From positions 59,552 through 123,551 of the forward strand of contig MEHQ01003287.1 of the NCBI GenBank assembly GCA_008828725.1: a stretch of 64,000 bases of DNA, in the 5' to 3' direction. Positions within the stretch are counted from its first letter, which is position 1, and each line of letters opens with the position of its first letter. The DNA is from Saccharina japonica (taxonomy: Eukaryota; Sar; Phaeophyceae; Laminariales; Laminariaceae). Below are positions 34,659 through 46,499 of the stretch, in pieces. The notes under the pieces were generated by a model. That model saw only the letters and a program-made list of their open reading frames with translations, was not told where the DNA came from and did no database searches. The position numbers and the translations under genes were made by a program.

Positions 34659-37600
34659 ATGTCGTACGGAGGCTTGGAGTACGGAGGTGGAGGGGGAGGA
34701 GGAGGAGGAGGGGGTTTCGGAGGAGGTGGAAGTATGAATGGTGAGACGAGACACGCTGGTCTCCTGGTGCATCCCCCCCACGGGCCTTATTGACATCGGG
34801 AGCCCAAAATGTGTACGAAATCGTTTTGGATTGTTTTCAAACCTCAAATCCTTTTCAAAATGTCGACTAGCCTTTTGCGCCAAAAGCAAGCCAGTTGCTT
34901 GCGCTCGCTCTGCCGGCCGTCGAGTTTGGTGGCAGGGCTGCTACTGTCTGCACGTTAGTAGAAGAACAGGTGCACTATTCATGAGCTCTGGCACTTTGGA
35001 GTGTGGGTGGGAAGGGCGGGGGTGGGGTGTGATAAGGGTCGAGGTTATGATGGCTAAAAAACATCGGAACAAGGTTGCAATCTATGGTAGGAATCAGAAG
35101 TACGACACCGCATTTTTGCGGTTTTTCACATTTTTAACGACGTTTTTGGCGCCAAGACGACCCCGCGGTGCGACACCATGTGACCACAGCAGTATCTTCG
35201 AACGAGCGCAACGAGCCCTTGATAAGTACATGGTGCATCCACACGATCACGGTATACCATATCGCAGAACTCGTACTTGTACGTAGAGCTTGTGCCGATA
35301 TCGTACTGAATATCTACTCTTCGTATTCACATAATGCTAATAATACGCCTGGTATGAGCTACCATGATACTTGTATCATACGTACGTACGTAGCAGTTTT
35401 TTTTTAGTCAAGGAATGGCAGGAGACAGCACTTTCACCCCTTGACAGGCACCGTCAAGGCAAACGCCTTGACAGACAGCCTTGACAGCCAAAACCCGGGG
35501 ACACGAGATGAAAAGCCCCCTTTTCTGGGAAGGACCATGTTGTTCAAAATAGCGCGTTTTTCTGCTTTTTTGCATTTTTCGACATTTCGCTACGATTTCC
35601 GCGTTCGTTCTGGAGCAGTAAAAAATGCAAGAAGCAATCGAACTCCGTACGGAATCTCCGTGGTTGAAACTTATTTCATGTAAAACGAGTGAGGCCGACT
35701 GCTATTATGGGATCGGGATCCAAAAACCGCCCAGGTTTTCCCTTCATCGTACAGAAACCCGCGAGCAGTGCCGTGGGTAGTGATGGGCCATTTCTGGACG
35801 CTGCCCGCAGAAAAAAAAACGCGTTTTTCGCACACAGCAACCACCGCTGCAACGAGTTATCGCCTCACAGAGCAGGGGCCCCGCTAAAACTTCCAAGGCT
35901 GTGTGCTCCCTTTCTCTGAGCGTCCTCGCTGCCAAGTTTGAGGGCCGTAGGTGGCTCGTGTCTGGAGGTCTCGCACGGAACGTGAGGCCTGGTCCGTTTC
36001 TGTCTCAACTTTTTTTGCTAGACAGAAATGCCCATTTATGTCTAGCAAAAAGTTGAGACAGAAGTAGACCAGGCTTCACGCCCCAAGCAAGACCTCCGGA
36101 TACAGACCACCTACGGCCCTCATATTTGTCACCGACGAATCTCTGCTCAGTGGACCATCCACCCTCCAAGTTATGTGGTAGCGACCCGAGCTCTGTGAGG
36201 CGAGCACTCGGCGGTGGCGGTTAGTGGGTGTGTCGAAAAACACGTATTTTTTGCTGGGTCGGGGAGGTTTTGGGACAGAAAAAAAAGAAGCAGAGCCTTG
36301 TGTGAGTTTCAACACCGCAAAGAGGAAAAGCTGTTTTGTTTTTTCGATTCCGATTCCGAAGCAGAGCCTTGTGTGAGTTTCAACACCGCAAAGAGGAAAA
36401 GCTGTTTTGTTTTTTCGATTCCGATTCCGTGCCATTGTGGAATCGGAGCCCAGAAAACAAAACAGCTTTACCCCTTTATGGTGGTGAAACCCGCACCTCT
36501 CGCTGTTTCATTTTGTCTGTCCCAAAACCTGCCCGACGCAGCAAAAAATACGTGTTTTTGGACACCACTAACCGACACCGCCGAGTGCTCGCCTCACATA
36601 GCTCGGGTCGCTACAGCCCTTGTAGGGCGGATGGTCCAATGAGCAGAGAGTCGTCGGCGTCAAATACGAGGGCTGTTGGTTGTCTGTGGCTGGCCGTCTT
36701 GCTTGGGGCATGAAGCCTGGTCTAGTTCCGAGCGAGACCTCCAGATACAGGCCACCTGCGGCCCTCAAACTTGGCAACTAGAAAGTCCAGAGCAAATGGG
36801 CGTACAGCCTTGGAAGTTTCAGCGTGATCCGTGCTCTGTGAGGCGAGGACTTGTGGCAGCGGTGGTTGCTGTGTGCGAAAAGCTCGTTCTTTTATGCGGA
36901 CAGCGTCCAGAAATGGCCCATTACTACCGACGACACTGCTCGCGGGTTTCTGTACGATCAAGGGAAAAACTGGGTTTTTTTCTTGATTCCGATTCCATAA
37001 TACTCGGCCTAACCAGCAGCACGAAAAAACAGAAAATAGAGGTTTCCACACATGTTATGGGGATTTTTTTGTACCAGGGGGTAGGGGACACATGTCTAGA
37101 CTGATGGCTGATGGGTTTGCCTTTTGACAGTTAGCCTTGCCAGACAAACAGCTTGGCACTGGCATGTCTCCCGGCATCTTTGGTGTGAGCGTGCGAGCGT
37201 GTTACTAATAGTGCGTGAGTACACCCGGTGGGTAGACGCCATAAAAGACTTCCCTGTGGTACGTATATAGTATATGCCACAAGCGGTATAATGGCACGCG
37301 CTTCCTGGGCTGTTCGGATTTTGCACGTATGTTTTTACCACCCGGCACCCTGTTCCCTTTTGGTACTTTGACGTGACCCGCAGTGGGCCCATCCCATATG
37401 TGCCACCCTGCTCCCACTTAGTGGTGCAGAAACATAATCAGCCCCCTCCGCGGGAGCCGCCGGAGGCCCACCTGCCACCCCGTTCCCATTTAGTACTATT
37501 AATATGTAGGCCATACATATGAATATCTGTAAGAACTCCTTCTATATATACAACCGTAACGAATGTACGTGAAAAGCCGAACAGCCCAGCACGTATATAT

Positions 37601-40600
37601 ACAATACGTGCAATTTTACGGGAGCTGTTGTAGGTACAGTTGGTGGCTGTTTCATGCTTGTATTTTTTTTTAGTAAAATCGGGCTCATGTCCGTCTGTTT
37701 GTATCACGTGCTGAGTGCTGAGTACGACACAAGTCTCTCCGTGAACGAATTGCCGTGCGCACAAGGCAGCCAACCACGAGCTCGTGCAGTATAGAGAGCT
37801 ACTCGTACAGCAGTTTGGTGTTAGCACATGATGTTATATCATATGTGTGCGACGACCCGTATTATTCATACTACGAATCATCCGTCTGTGGGTGATCTGT
37901 GGTCAACAAAAAACATCGTGAGGTAATTTTTGATCCGACCAACGATTGCGAGCCGTGTCCGTGTGTCCGCAGCCCCTAATCTGGGGAAAGAGTATTGGAG
38001 TTGAGAGTTGAGAGTTGACTCATGGGCGAACACGCCGACAACAAATACAAAACCTGTTTCGAAGCAGAGCGAAGGAATAAATCGTGCCTGGTCTCCATCC
38101 ATCAGGCCATCAAGCTTTTCTCTATGCCAGAGGGTGTTCACACCCCCGCACATCTTATTACGCGCGATTATGTTGTGGCCGCTTCTCCGGAGTGATAAAC
38201 GTAGCGACATTATTTAGACTTCCCTCCCGATTCATGCTCTACCGCTGAAGAGGCAAGGTCTCTCCGTTTTCCTTTCTTCCCTCCGCGAATGCGTGGAATG
38301 CGCCGAAAAAAAAGCGTGTGCTTTGCTCCCACGGGAACGTCGTGGCCGATCGACTTCTTATTGGACGACGAGAAGCTTCTTTCGCGAGCCTTTTTAGAAA
38401 GTTAAAAGCTTTATTACCGTAGTATATAGGGAAGATCACCACCGCCATGCATCCACACACCAGAGAAGCTTCCGCTTGTTGCAGTTTGTTTTGGCACCTC
38501 ATTTGGTACCTATGAAGAACCTGCTGCTGTAGCTTTACTAAACTAGACTATTGATATACTTCGTATACAGCAGTAGTGCGTACGTATCAAAACCACCTAC
38601 GGCAGGAGTGTCTATCATACGCGTGCAAAGGCCCAGATGCGAAGTCTTGAACGTCTCCAGAATCTGCCGTCCACGCGTCTTGCTTTCTTTTTTTTTTTGT
38701 GGCGAAAAACAGCTGGCGGCTTCGGCGGCTCTCCCTCTGGGGGAGGGGGAGGGGGGTACATGGCCGGGGGCGCCGTGGACAGCCCGGCCACTGGCGGCGG
38801 CGGCAGCGGGGGGCAGAAAAACAAGAGCAAGCAGTCCATCCTGCCGGTCAACGTCAAGCAGGTGCGAAGCAAAATCTGCGCGGCGAGGCGAGGTGATAAA
38901 TACCTGCACTACGTGTGTGTTTTTGTTTTTTGTTGTTCGTGTTTTTGGCTCGGGGATGGGAGCGGGAAACCTCTTCGCTGTCTAGAGTACTACTGTAACC
39001 GGTTCGAGGAGGGTTTACTTTTTGCTCGCGGCTTCGAGTACTTAGTGGGATGCCCGCTTTTAAGACCATCCGGCTTTTAAGACTTTTCGGGAGATTTAAC
39101 ACCAGGTAAATAGGCTTGTCTCGAAAATAATCTACTTGGAATTAGTACGTACCAGGTTTTGGGCAGTTTTTGCAGAAGTAAGATAAGACCATGAGCAGAG
39201 ATAAGACCACGTACATGGCGAAACTCCAGCAGAGATAAGACCATGAGCAGGTGGGTCCGTACCCCACTGCTGTAACGTGCTGGAGTTTCGCCCCTCTGCT
39301 CCAGAGGGACGAGATACGACGTCACACGGATTCACTTACCCTCTACGTACGTATAGACGCACAACAAGCGTAGTTGCAGGAACAGAAAACTGGCACAGGC
39401 ATAGGGCCCAAACTTTTCACTCGAAGCCGAACAAAACCGAGGACGTTTCATGAATGTGAAGAAGGGGGCAGCCTGCATGTTCCATACCAGTATACCAGTA
39501 TGTACTGCGGAAGGTCGCAGAGCGCAGGGAGTGCCGTTCGCACGCAATATCAGTGTAGTATTGCGATGAAAATCACTTCTTCACCAGCTTGACCCCTCAT
39601 GTGCAAAAAAACTTGCAATTATCCCACACTGCGAATTTACAAATGTTTTTGCCCCCAAAAAATTGGGTGCAATTATAAACATCAGGTTGTATGATAGCTA
39701 CGCACGATACGATCTACGGTGTAAGGTTGTAGTGTGATGTGTGAGAAACGGCGACACCTGCAGCATCGCCTCGAACCGTGTGATTCTCAGACCACACGCC
39801 TCTTGTTAGCACCAGACGCCGAGACGCGGTGACTGCCTACCCGACATTTGGTAGCAAGAACCTGCGAGCGGACTATTGCGCGGAAGACGTCGGCGTTGTG
39901 CTTCTCAATGTGGTCACCTAGCTTTTTCCCCAAGCGCTAGATTTGGCTCTCGTATTATTACTATCTCCACGACACGGCAGTCGGCAGGGGCCGTCTAGGC
40001 TGCCCCTGTCGGTCAGCAAGACATTTGGTTTGCGCAAACAGAAAAACCAGCCCCCTGTTACATTAATCGACGATAAGGGTGGGGATTACCTCGTCGATTG
40101 TTGCCATGTAAACGTACGTGTATATCTACGGTATTTATTCTGACTTGGGAAAGGGGACGAGGTCGTTTTTGTCGCGCGACGTTGCGCAGACTGGAACAAG
40201 GCGAGACGAAGCAAATGTCTGACCAGGACCGTTCAACCATCGGCGCTTTTTCTGTTTTTTTTTTGGCCGCGACGCGTATAACGGCGCGTGTCTACTGCTG
40301 TGTGGTTCAGGTACTGGAGTCGGAGATGTCCAACCAGGACTCAGGCGCCAAAATCGACGGAGTCGATGTGAATCAGGTGTGTGTGAGAGACAGAGAAACA
40401 GAGAGAGATACAGTGAGATGGGGAGAGAGAGGAGAGATAAAGAGACAAGAAGCAACCATGGATTTCCATGCTCTGTGTTCGGTTGGAACGCGAATTGCAG
40501 TGGGCTTGAGCTAACTTTTTTTGTCAGGGCGTGAAACGGCGCATTAGCTTCTTCGCCGGGGTTGCTTGTTGTATATGACACTTGCCGCTACGTATATACA

Positions 40601-41926
40601 ATTTTGAACGGATGAAGCGGTGCTCCGCGTCGTCCTCGAGGGAAATACGCCGGGAGTTGCACACTGTCAACAGGGTAGGCGTTTTTTGTGTCGTGGGCTT
40701 CGGACGGCGAGTGTCAAAGAGCATGATGCGGGACGCCGTCTACCGCTTTCACCCCGCTACAAGGCCTCTTGTTCCGCGAGTTTAGTATTCCGACGGTTGT
40801 GAGCAAACCAGGCGCCCGGTTGTGGTGTTGGCTTCAGTTGCCTTCTCTTATTAGGTGTGCCACCTGACCCAAGAAGTCTCAACGCGGGCGCAAAATGAGG
40901 AGGAAGATGAGCAGTAGAGAGTACAGGGTGTCGTTACCATGTGCATCTACTTGTTTTTTCCCTTGTGACATGCGCGGAATCACTCCTTAGAAGGTGTTCT
41001 TCTTTCCTTCCCTCCGCCCGCCCCCCCCCCCCCCCCCCCAATACCTCCGGTTCTCCCCTGTTTGTTCAACCGGCTGCTGCTTCTAAATCCTAAAAAATGA
41101 AATTATTTTTGCTACGCGTTGAAACGGGGGCAGGTGAAGCTGGTGGGGTGCATCGTGGAGTTGGAGGACGCCTCCACGAACACCGAATACACCATCGAGG
41201 ACACTACGGGACGCTTGAAGGTGATTCCCGCAACCATTTAGTTCGCGTGCGGAGTATATATCATACGTACATCTGATAGAATACACATGGTGGTGTAGAT
41301 CTCTCGTGGACAAACACGCAGGTGGCTGGTGGCACCTACGTAGTGACCGTGAGAACAGTTTTGTTGTATTGTTCTAACAATAGCTGTATGTAGCCCAAGA
41401 GGGACTCTTACGTGTGTATTAATAGCACAACATAATACAGTTATGTTGATGAGGTACGGCAGAGAGATGTGGCGTCAGCTCGAGCGAAGGTCCCCCTTGC
41501 GCCATGAGCGACGGTGGCCAGCCTCCCATAGGGCACGCTTGGACTGCGGTATTACAAAATGCTTGCTTTTCGTATGTATGTGTTTGCTATGCACGGTTCA
41601 CCCACCGAACGGCTGCAACTCTCGTGTTTTTTTTTCTGGTCAGAGCAGCTGTGCTGTCGACCCGGCAAGGTTACTCTCATGCCCCCTAGGACGGCCCGGA
41701 GGTAATTCCACTCGCCCGTTCTCGTGACGGCACTACGGAAACCAACACACGAGCAGCGTCAACATCTTCACTCTGGGGTCGTTGCAACTGCGGGCAGTTT
41801 CCTCTCTATATATGCGCCCGCGTTTACGTTTTCGCTTTTGCTGAATTTTCGGGAAATCCATTCTTAGGCGTTTTCGATAGACACTCCTGAGTCCTGAGCA
41901 CTGCACTGCACTGCACGCGTACGTGT

Positions 41927-41961
<35 letters not shown>

Positions 41962-42131
41962 GATGCTATTGCTGTTGTTGATGGTCTTGCTCTTGCTCTT
42001 GCTGAATCGCAGGTGAAGATTTTCCACAGCGATGGGGAGGGCACAAACGATCGCAGCGCGGAGAGGCGCGCACGCAATGAGATCGGGACCTACGTGCGAG
42101 TATTCGGCAGCGTGAGTCCTTCAGTCGCCTG

Positions 42132-42187
<56 letters not shown>

Positions 42188-44904
42188 GCACCGGTAGAAG
42201 TTTTGTATTGGCCAGAAGGCGTACATGGTCGACCTTCGGCATACCTTTTATTTATCAGTAGGGACAACCCACTATGTTAAGCCTAAATAGTCACGTGACT
42301 ATTTAGGCTATTGAATCGTTGGTTTTCTCTTCTGACCAATATTTTGTGTTGCTTGGCGCGGTACGGTAGCGGGGGCGCCTAAAGCCTCGCCCGCGACAGC
42401 AGTAAATAATCATGGAGTGGGCCCCCTCTTTGGGGAGAAGCCGCCTCCACCCCGCATTGATAGCTTCTCCGACAAAACCAAAACCAAAAATGGACAAAAC
42501 CGAACCGATTTTGTATGTGCGAATCCCGTCCACGACATGGACGCATATACATGTCAAAGCGCAAACGGGACGGGCGGCACGGTTCGTTTTTTTTCCATGT
42601 TTTTTCTTTTTTCTTTTCTAAACGTGAACATACCCTCTTAGTCGTCGTACACCGCGTACAATAAACAGCGGCAATACCTTCAAACGCATAGAAACAGAAC
42701 ACCCAGATGGACCATGGATACGGCACAGCGTTTCCTCGATTCCTTACCCTTACGTCCTTTCGAATCCACAAGGTTCCGCGTTCCATTGCGTGTGTTGTCA
42801 TTTTTTTTACTCTCTTTCTTTTTTTTTTTCAATTTTATGTATTTTGTTTTATGTTTTGGCAGGTGCGATCGTGGAAGGACGACCGGCACTCGGTCGCGTA
42901 CGACATGCAGCCGATAGCAGACTTCAACGAGGTCACCATGCACGCCCTGGAGATCATCTACACCCACCTCTTCAACACAAAGGGTCCGCTGCCGGGGAAG
43001 AGTTCGGTCGGTGGGGGGGCAGCCGTCGCGCAGCCCATGCACGTGAGACCGGAGATAGCGGTGTTGACGTCATAAGCGCACTTTGCTGCAACAGTAACGG
43101 CAGTTTGGCGCCCTTTGTTTTACGTTCACTCCTGAATGACTTCGAGTGCGCGGCTACTCGGAGACCCAGTCGGGCTCCGCGTGCTGTGATAAACGTATCC
43201 GCGCACGCGGAAGAGTATGTACGGTGACTACGAACAAGCGTGCTCGCTACTACACTTGTATTGACACTATGTTACCACTACTACTGCTGCTGCTGCTGCT
43301 TCTACTACTACTACTGCTACTGCTACTACTGCTACTACTGCTACTACTACTACTACTAACTGCTACTACTACTGCTACTGCTACTACTACTACTACTACT
43401 ACTGCTACTACTACTATTACGGAGGACCATAGTAAATAGGACCAAATATTGCGAGTAAAACTAGGTAAATAAATAGGTTTTTGATTGTACCAGAGGTCCT
43501 ACTTACTATGGTCCCCCGTAATACTACTACTACTACTACTACTACTACTACGGCTACTGCTACTACAGTACTACTATTGCTGTTTGTGCGTGCATTCCAC
43601 TTGTGCATTTTGTCATTTTGTTAACACGCATCCTCCTCGATCTCTCTGGTGCATTTTGTCATTTTGTTAACACGCATCCTCCTCGATATCTCTGGTGCAT
43701 TGCGTTCGGTCGTGCAGGGCGTGGGCTCCCCTGGCTTCCACGGTGGAGGTGGGCAGCAAGGCTTCACAAGCCCGGCCAGTGGCGGCATGCAAAACAACCA
43801 GCAGGGGGGACAGGGGGGCGGGCAAGGCTTCACCGCGGTCCAGCAGAAGGCGAGGCACACCGAGCTGCGTGCTTTCGTTCTTATATACGACGACGAGCTA
43901 GTACTGGCCCTGCAGGGTTTTTGTTGTTGCTATTTTGCATGCGTGCTGAATTGCATGCCCGTGGTTTGTGGTGATGGTTTTGAGATTGTTGATAGAATTG
44001 AAAGGCAACATTTCATGTATTATGTCTGTGGTATGACCGGCCGGCCGCTGGCATGGAGAGACCGCTCTATGTTCTCCGAGACTTGGACTGCCGGTCCGTC
44101 GGACTTTTTTTTTCCCCCTCCTTTTCTCTCTGTCTCAACCTGGATGCCTAGCATTCACTCAAGCTTTCTGGTTTGCCAAGCCTATCATGTCTTCCGATTT
44201 CTGGAGTGTTTACGATTTGGGCGGCCTTCGACAGTATGGTTGGCAGTCCACACTTACTCTTCATTGACATTTTCAAACTTTACTTTAGGCCCATTCAGAA
44301 CTGAAAAAAAACAACACTAATTCCAAGTAGTTTGTACCCAAATATGTGGGACCAGTTCTTAAGGGGTTAACCCCGGAGGAACTGCAACCATTTTATTTTT
44401 GGGACACATTACTTGGAATTAGTGGGGGACACTTTTTTATTTCAGTAGTGTAAGGGTAAGGGTTACATTCAAGTATATTTCAGCCGTTTTAATTTGTCGG
44501 AACCGGGCCAAGATCTTGACAGCTATCGACGTCATGAGGAAATAAATCACCACTCGCTGCTTTTGCTTCTTTTTGCTTACTTTGAGCTGCTTTTGATGCT
44601 TTGCTGCTGTGCTGCTGTGCCTCATTTAGTTGTTTCGATGGACAACGCATTTTGAAATTGCTGTGCCTTTTTTTTTCTTTTTCTTTTTCGTTGACGTTTT
44701 CATCGACGTGAATGAAGCACCGATGCTCTGTTGGTCGGTTATTATGCGTTCTAACGCGTGCGATAAAACCACGTGTTCGCGGTCGTATGTTTTCGATTTG
44801 CAGGTGCGTGATCTGTACCTTGGCGCGCACGAGGAGCAGGGTCTGAGCATGACGGACGTTTTCAACGCTCTGCAAGGCAGTGGGGTCTCTATGCGCGACG
44901 TCGA
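34659..44904 (+). CDS. RPA2: Replication protein A 32-kDa subunit (8 exons found, last exon missing)
   Basis: The middle subunit of the single-stranded-DNA-binding RPA trimer used in replication, repair and recombination. Exons: 34659-34740, 38713-38861, 40311-40376, 41134-41220, 42013-42111, 42863-43042, 43718-43849 and 44804-44904 (298 codons plus 2 nt, phases agree). Residues 1-60 are Gly-rich with Tyr/Ser, like the phosphorylated RPA2 head. The OB fold spans about 65-200: KQSILPVNVKQ, VKLVGCIVELEDAS, YTIEDTTGRLK, IGTYVRVFGS, YDMQPIADFNEVTMHALEII. A Gly/Gln linker follows, then the start of the winged helix (VRDLYLGAHEEQGLSMTDVF). Exon 8 ends at GA|GTGAGT; reading through gives an immediate TGA. 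I infer a final exon of about 25-30 codons but could not find it before 48 kb. Intron 7 appears to use a GC donor (AAG|GCGAGG). Introns are unusually long and full of repeats. Confidence 0.9.
35692..37010. mobile_element. Nested palindromic element in RPA2 intron 1
   Basis: Outer arms pair 35692-36000 with about 36722-37010 (ends AGGCCGA...TCGGCCT, interrupted by small indels). Inside is a second palindrome, about 36073-36440 against 36440-36720. A short perfect-stem hairpin at about 36009-36064 (ttctgtctcaactttttgct type) joins the two on the left side only. Near the centre a unit of about 70 bp is directly duplicated (36290-36359 and 36360-36428). No transposase or clear target duplication was found. 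Confidence 0.7.
41926..41963. repeat. TTG microsatellite in RPA2 intron 4
   Basis: Twelve or so TTG/TGT units, about 50 bp before the exon 5 acceptor; they contribute to a T-rich run there. Confidence 0.9.
42134..42184. repeat. CT dinucleotide repeat in RPA2 intron 5
   Basis: About 25 uninterrupted CT units. Confidence 0.95.
42280..42309. repeat. Perfect 30-bp palindrome
   Basis: agcctaaatagtcac followed directly by its exact reverse complement, centred on CACGTG, in RPA2 intron 5. It could be a tiny foldback remnant or a cruciform-forming site; the CACGTG centre is also an E/G-box core, but no regulatory role is shown. Confidence 0.85.
43265..43412. repeat. TAC/TGC microsatellite, split by an M1 insertion
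   Basis: Long run of TAC and TGC units in RPA2 intron 6. It resumes at 43522-43570 after the M1 element, so the transposon landed inside the microsatellite. Confidence 0.9.
43417..43521. mobile_element. M1 element, copy 4
   Basis: A 105-bp M1 copy in RPA2 intron 6 with TTACGGAGG...CCCCCGTAA ends and TA on both sides. It sits inside a TAC microsatellite, giving a clear view of the insertion. Confidence 0.85.
43602..43694. repeat. Tandem duplication of about 46 bp before RPA2 exon 7
   Basis: Two consecutive copies of a unit containing 'gcattttgtcattttg', 'ttaacacgcatcctcctcga' and 'tctctctgg'. The second copy leads into the exon 7 acceptor at 43717, so branch-point-like and pyrimidine sequence has been doubled. 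Confidence 0.85.
44317..44430. mobile_element. M2 element downstream of RPA2 exon 7
   Basis: Left arm 'ctaattccaagtagtttgta' through 'gggaccagttcttaa', right arm ending 'ttacttggaattagtg'. It lies in RPA2 intron 7. Confidence 0.75.
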
Positions 44905-46425
44905 GTGAGTGCCGCACTGCATCTTGCAGCTGTGCTGTTGTAACGTATACCTGGTATATAATGTTGATGGTTGTTTTATGCACTATACATTCATTCCTTC
45001 CCTCGTAGTGTTTCGGGGGGTGTAGGTCGCAGTGAGGTCACGGCTAGCTAGCACCGGTGCTGCAATGCCTCACTCTCGTAGATGATCGCTTCCTGTACTG
45101 CACTCAGTTCTAGCTTTTCGATCGTTTGCGTGCCGTCTTCTCGTGTACAGCAGTGCCCGTACATTTACTGTTTTTTTCGTCATGGAAAAATCGTCCAAGG
45201 GTGTGTTGAGTAAGGTGTATACCTTGGGGTAGTACCCAGGTACCAAACATGGTTGTTTTGGTCATATTCGGGTATATATGTGCTTGGGTACTCCCATAAT
45301 TCGTACATAGGATGCCCTACTAAACACACCCCCGGACCCGTTTTAGTCTGAGTTGCTATTGTATAGTCGCACATACCTGGTGCAGGGCTTAATGGAGCGT
45401 GGTAGTTAGAGTGCGATGCAATCACGGAGGGCTTCTGCCGCGCTGTATATTCGCCGACACGCGTGAACATCGCCCCGCCCGCAAGGATGGGTTCCTTCTG
45501 GACCGCTGCTCTGCTCCTCACTTTGTCGCTGATACCCCCGCCTCACAAGCGATTCTTAGTAGGATGCAGCTCACCCTTCATGCGACTCGCCCAACACCTC
45601 ACGGCGCTTCGCGCTCGGTGCTAGCAATGTCTGCCTGGTCGGTGAAAACCCGACATGCTCCATCCCGGCATTGTAGGGATGCGAGGGTCTATGGTCATAC
45701 GACTACGGCCNGGGTGGGTGGGCGGGTTAGTCGCTAGCGTACCCCCGTGTAAACTGCAGTCCACAGGGACGGCAACGTATCGCTCGCTGTCTTGTGGTAC
45801 GATAGCTGTTTTTCTTTTAACGGCGGGGAGAATACTTGTGCCAGCACACCGCAGTTCTGATTCGAGCGCGCTTGAGTTTTTTTGTCGCCCGATAAGTTCC
45901 GACGAATATGCGCAGAGCCTCGCCTGGAGTGTTTTTGGGCGTGCATGGACCACACTAATTATAATAGTATAAGCGATTCTTCTGTCCCGAGGCGCAAGCC
46001 GATGTGGCCTCTCCGCACGGCCACTGTTTCGCGCTACTCTCCAAATACATCGTACGGAAGGAAGGCATGATTGGTGCCCGAAAAGTCCGAACCGTCGGGG
46101 TGGGGAGGCAAGAGGTAACGGTACGGGCAAGGCAAGGCGGGCACTCGCGCGCTCCACAAACTTGCGTACTTTGGCAGGAAGAGCCGAACAGCTGCTGCGT
46201 GGGCTGCGTGCTTGTGTGAAGGCGCGTGATTGCTTGGACCACCTAGAGAGCGTACGAATGCTATCCGCGCAAATGGCGTACGTATATTTTTCTCCGATAG
46301 GTTGTGTGCATGTGTAACGGACAACGCAACAACAGAGTGTGGGCGAGCCTGTTTCGACGTTTTGCGCCGATTGAATCGTAACTCGAATTTTTTTTCAGCA
46401 CTACGTGGAAGGCTCTTTTGCGTAC

Positions 46426-46499
<74 letters not shown>

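Noticed and set aside
45180-45521. Minus-strand frame with mild protein-like composition
   Set aside because: It includes dispersed-repeat sequence, lacks clear splice borders and has no recognisable family.
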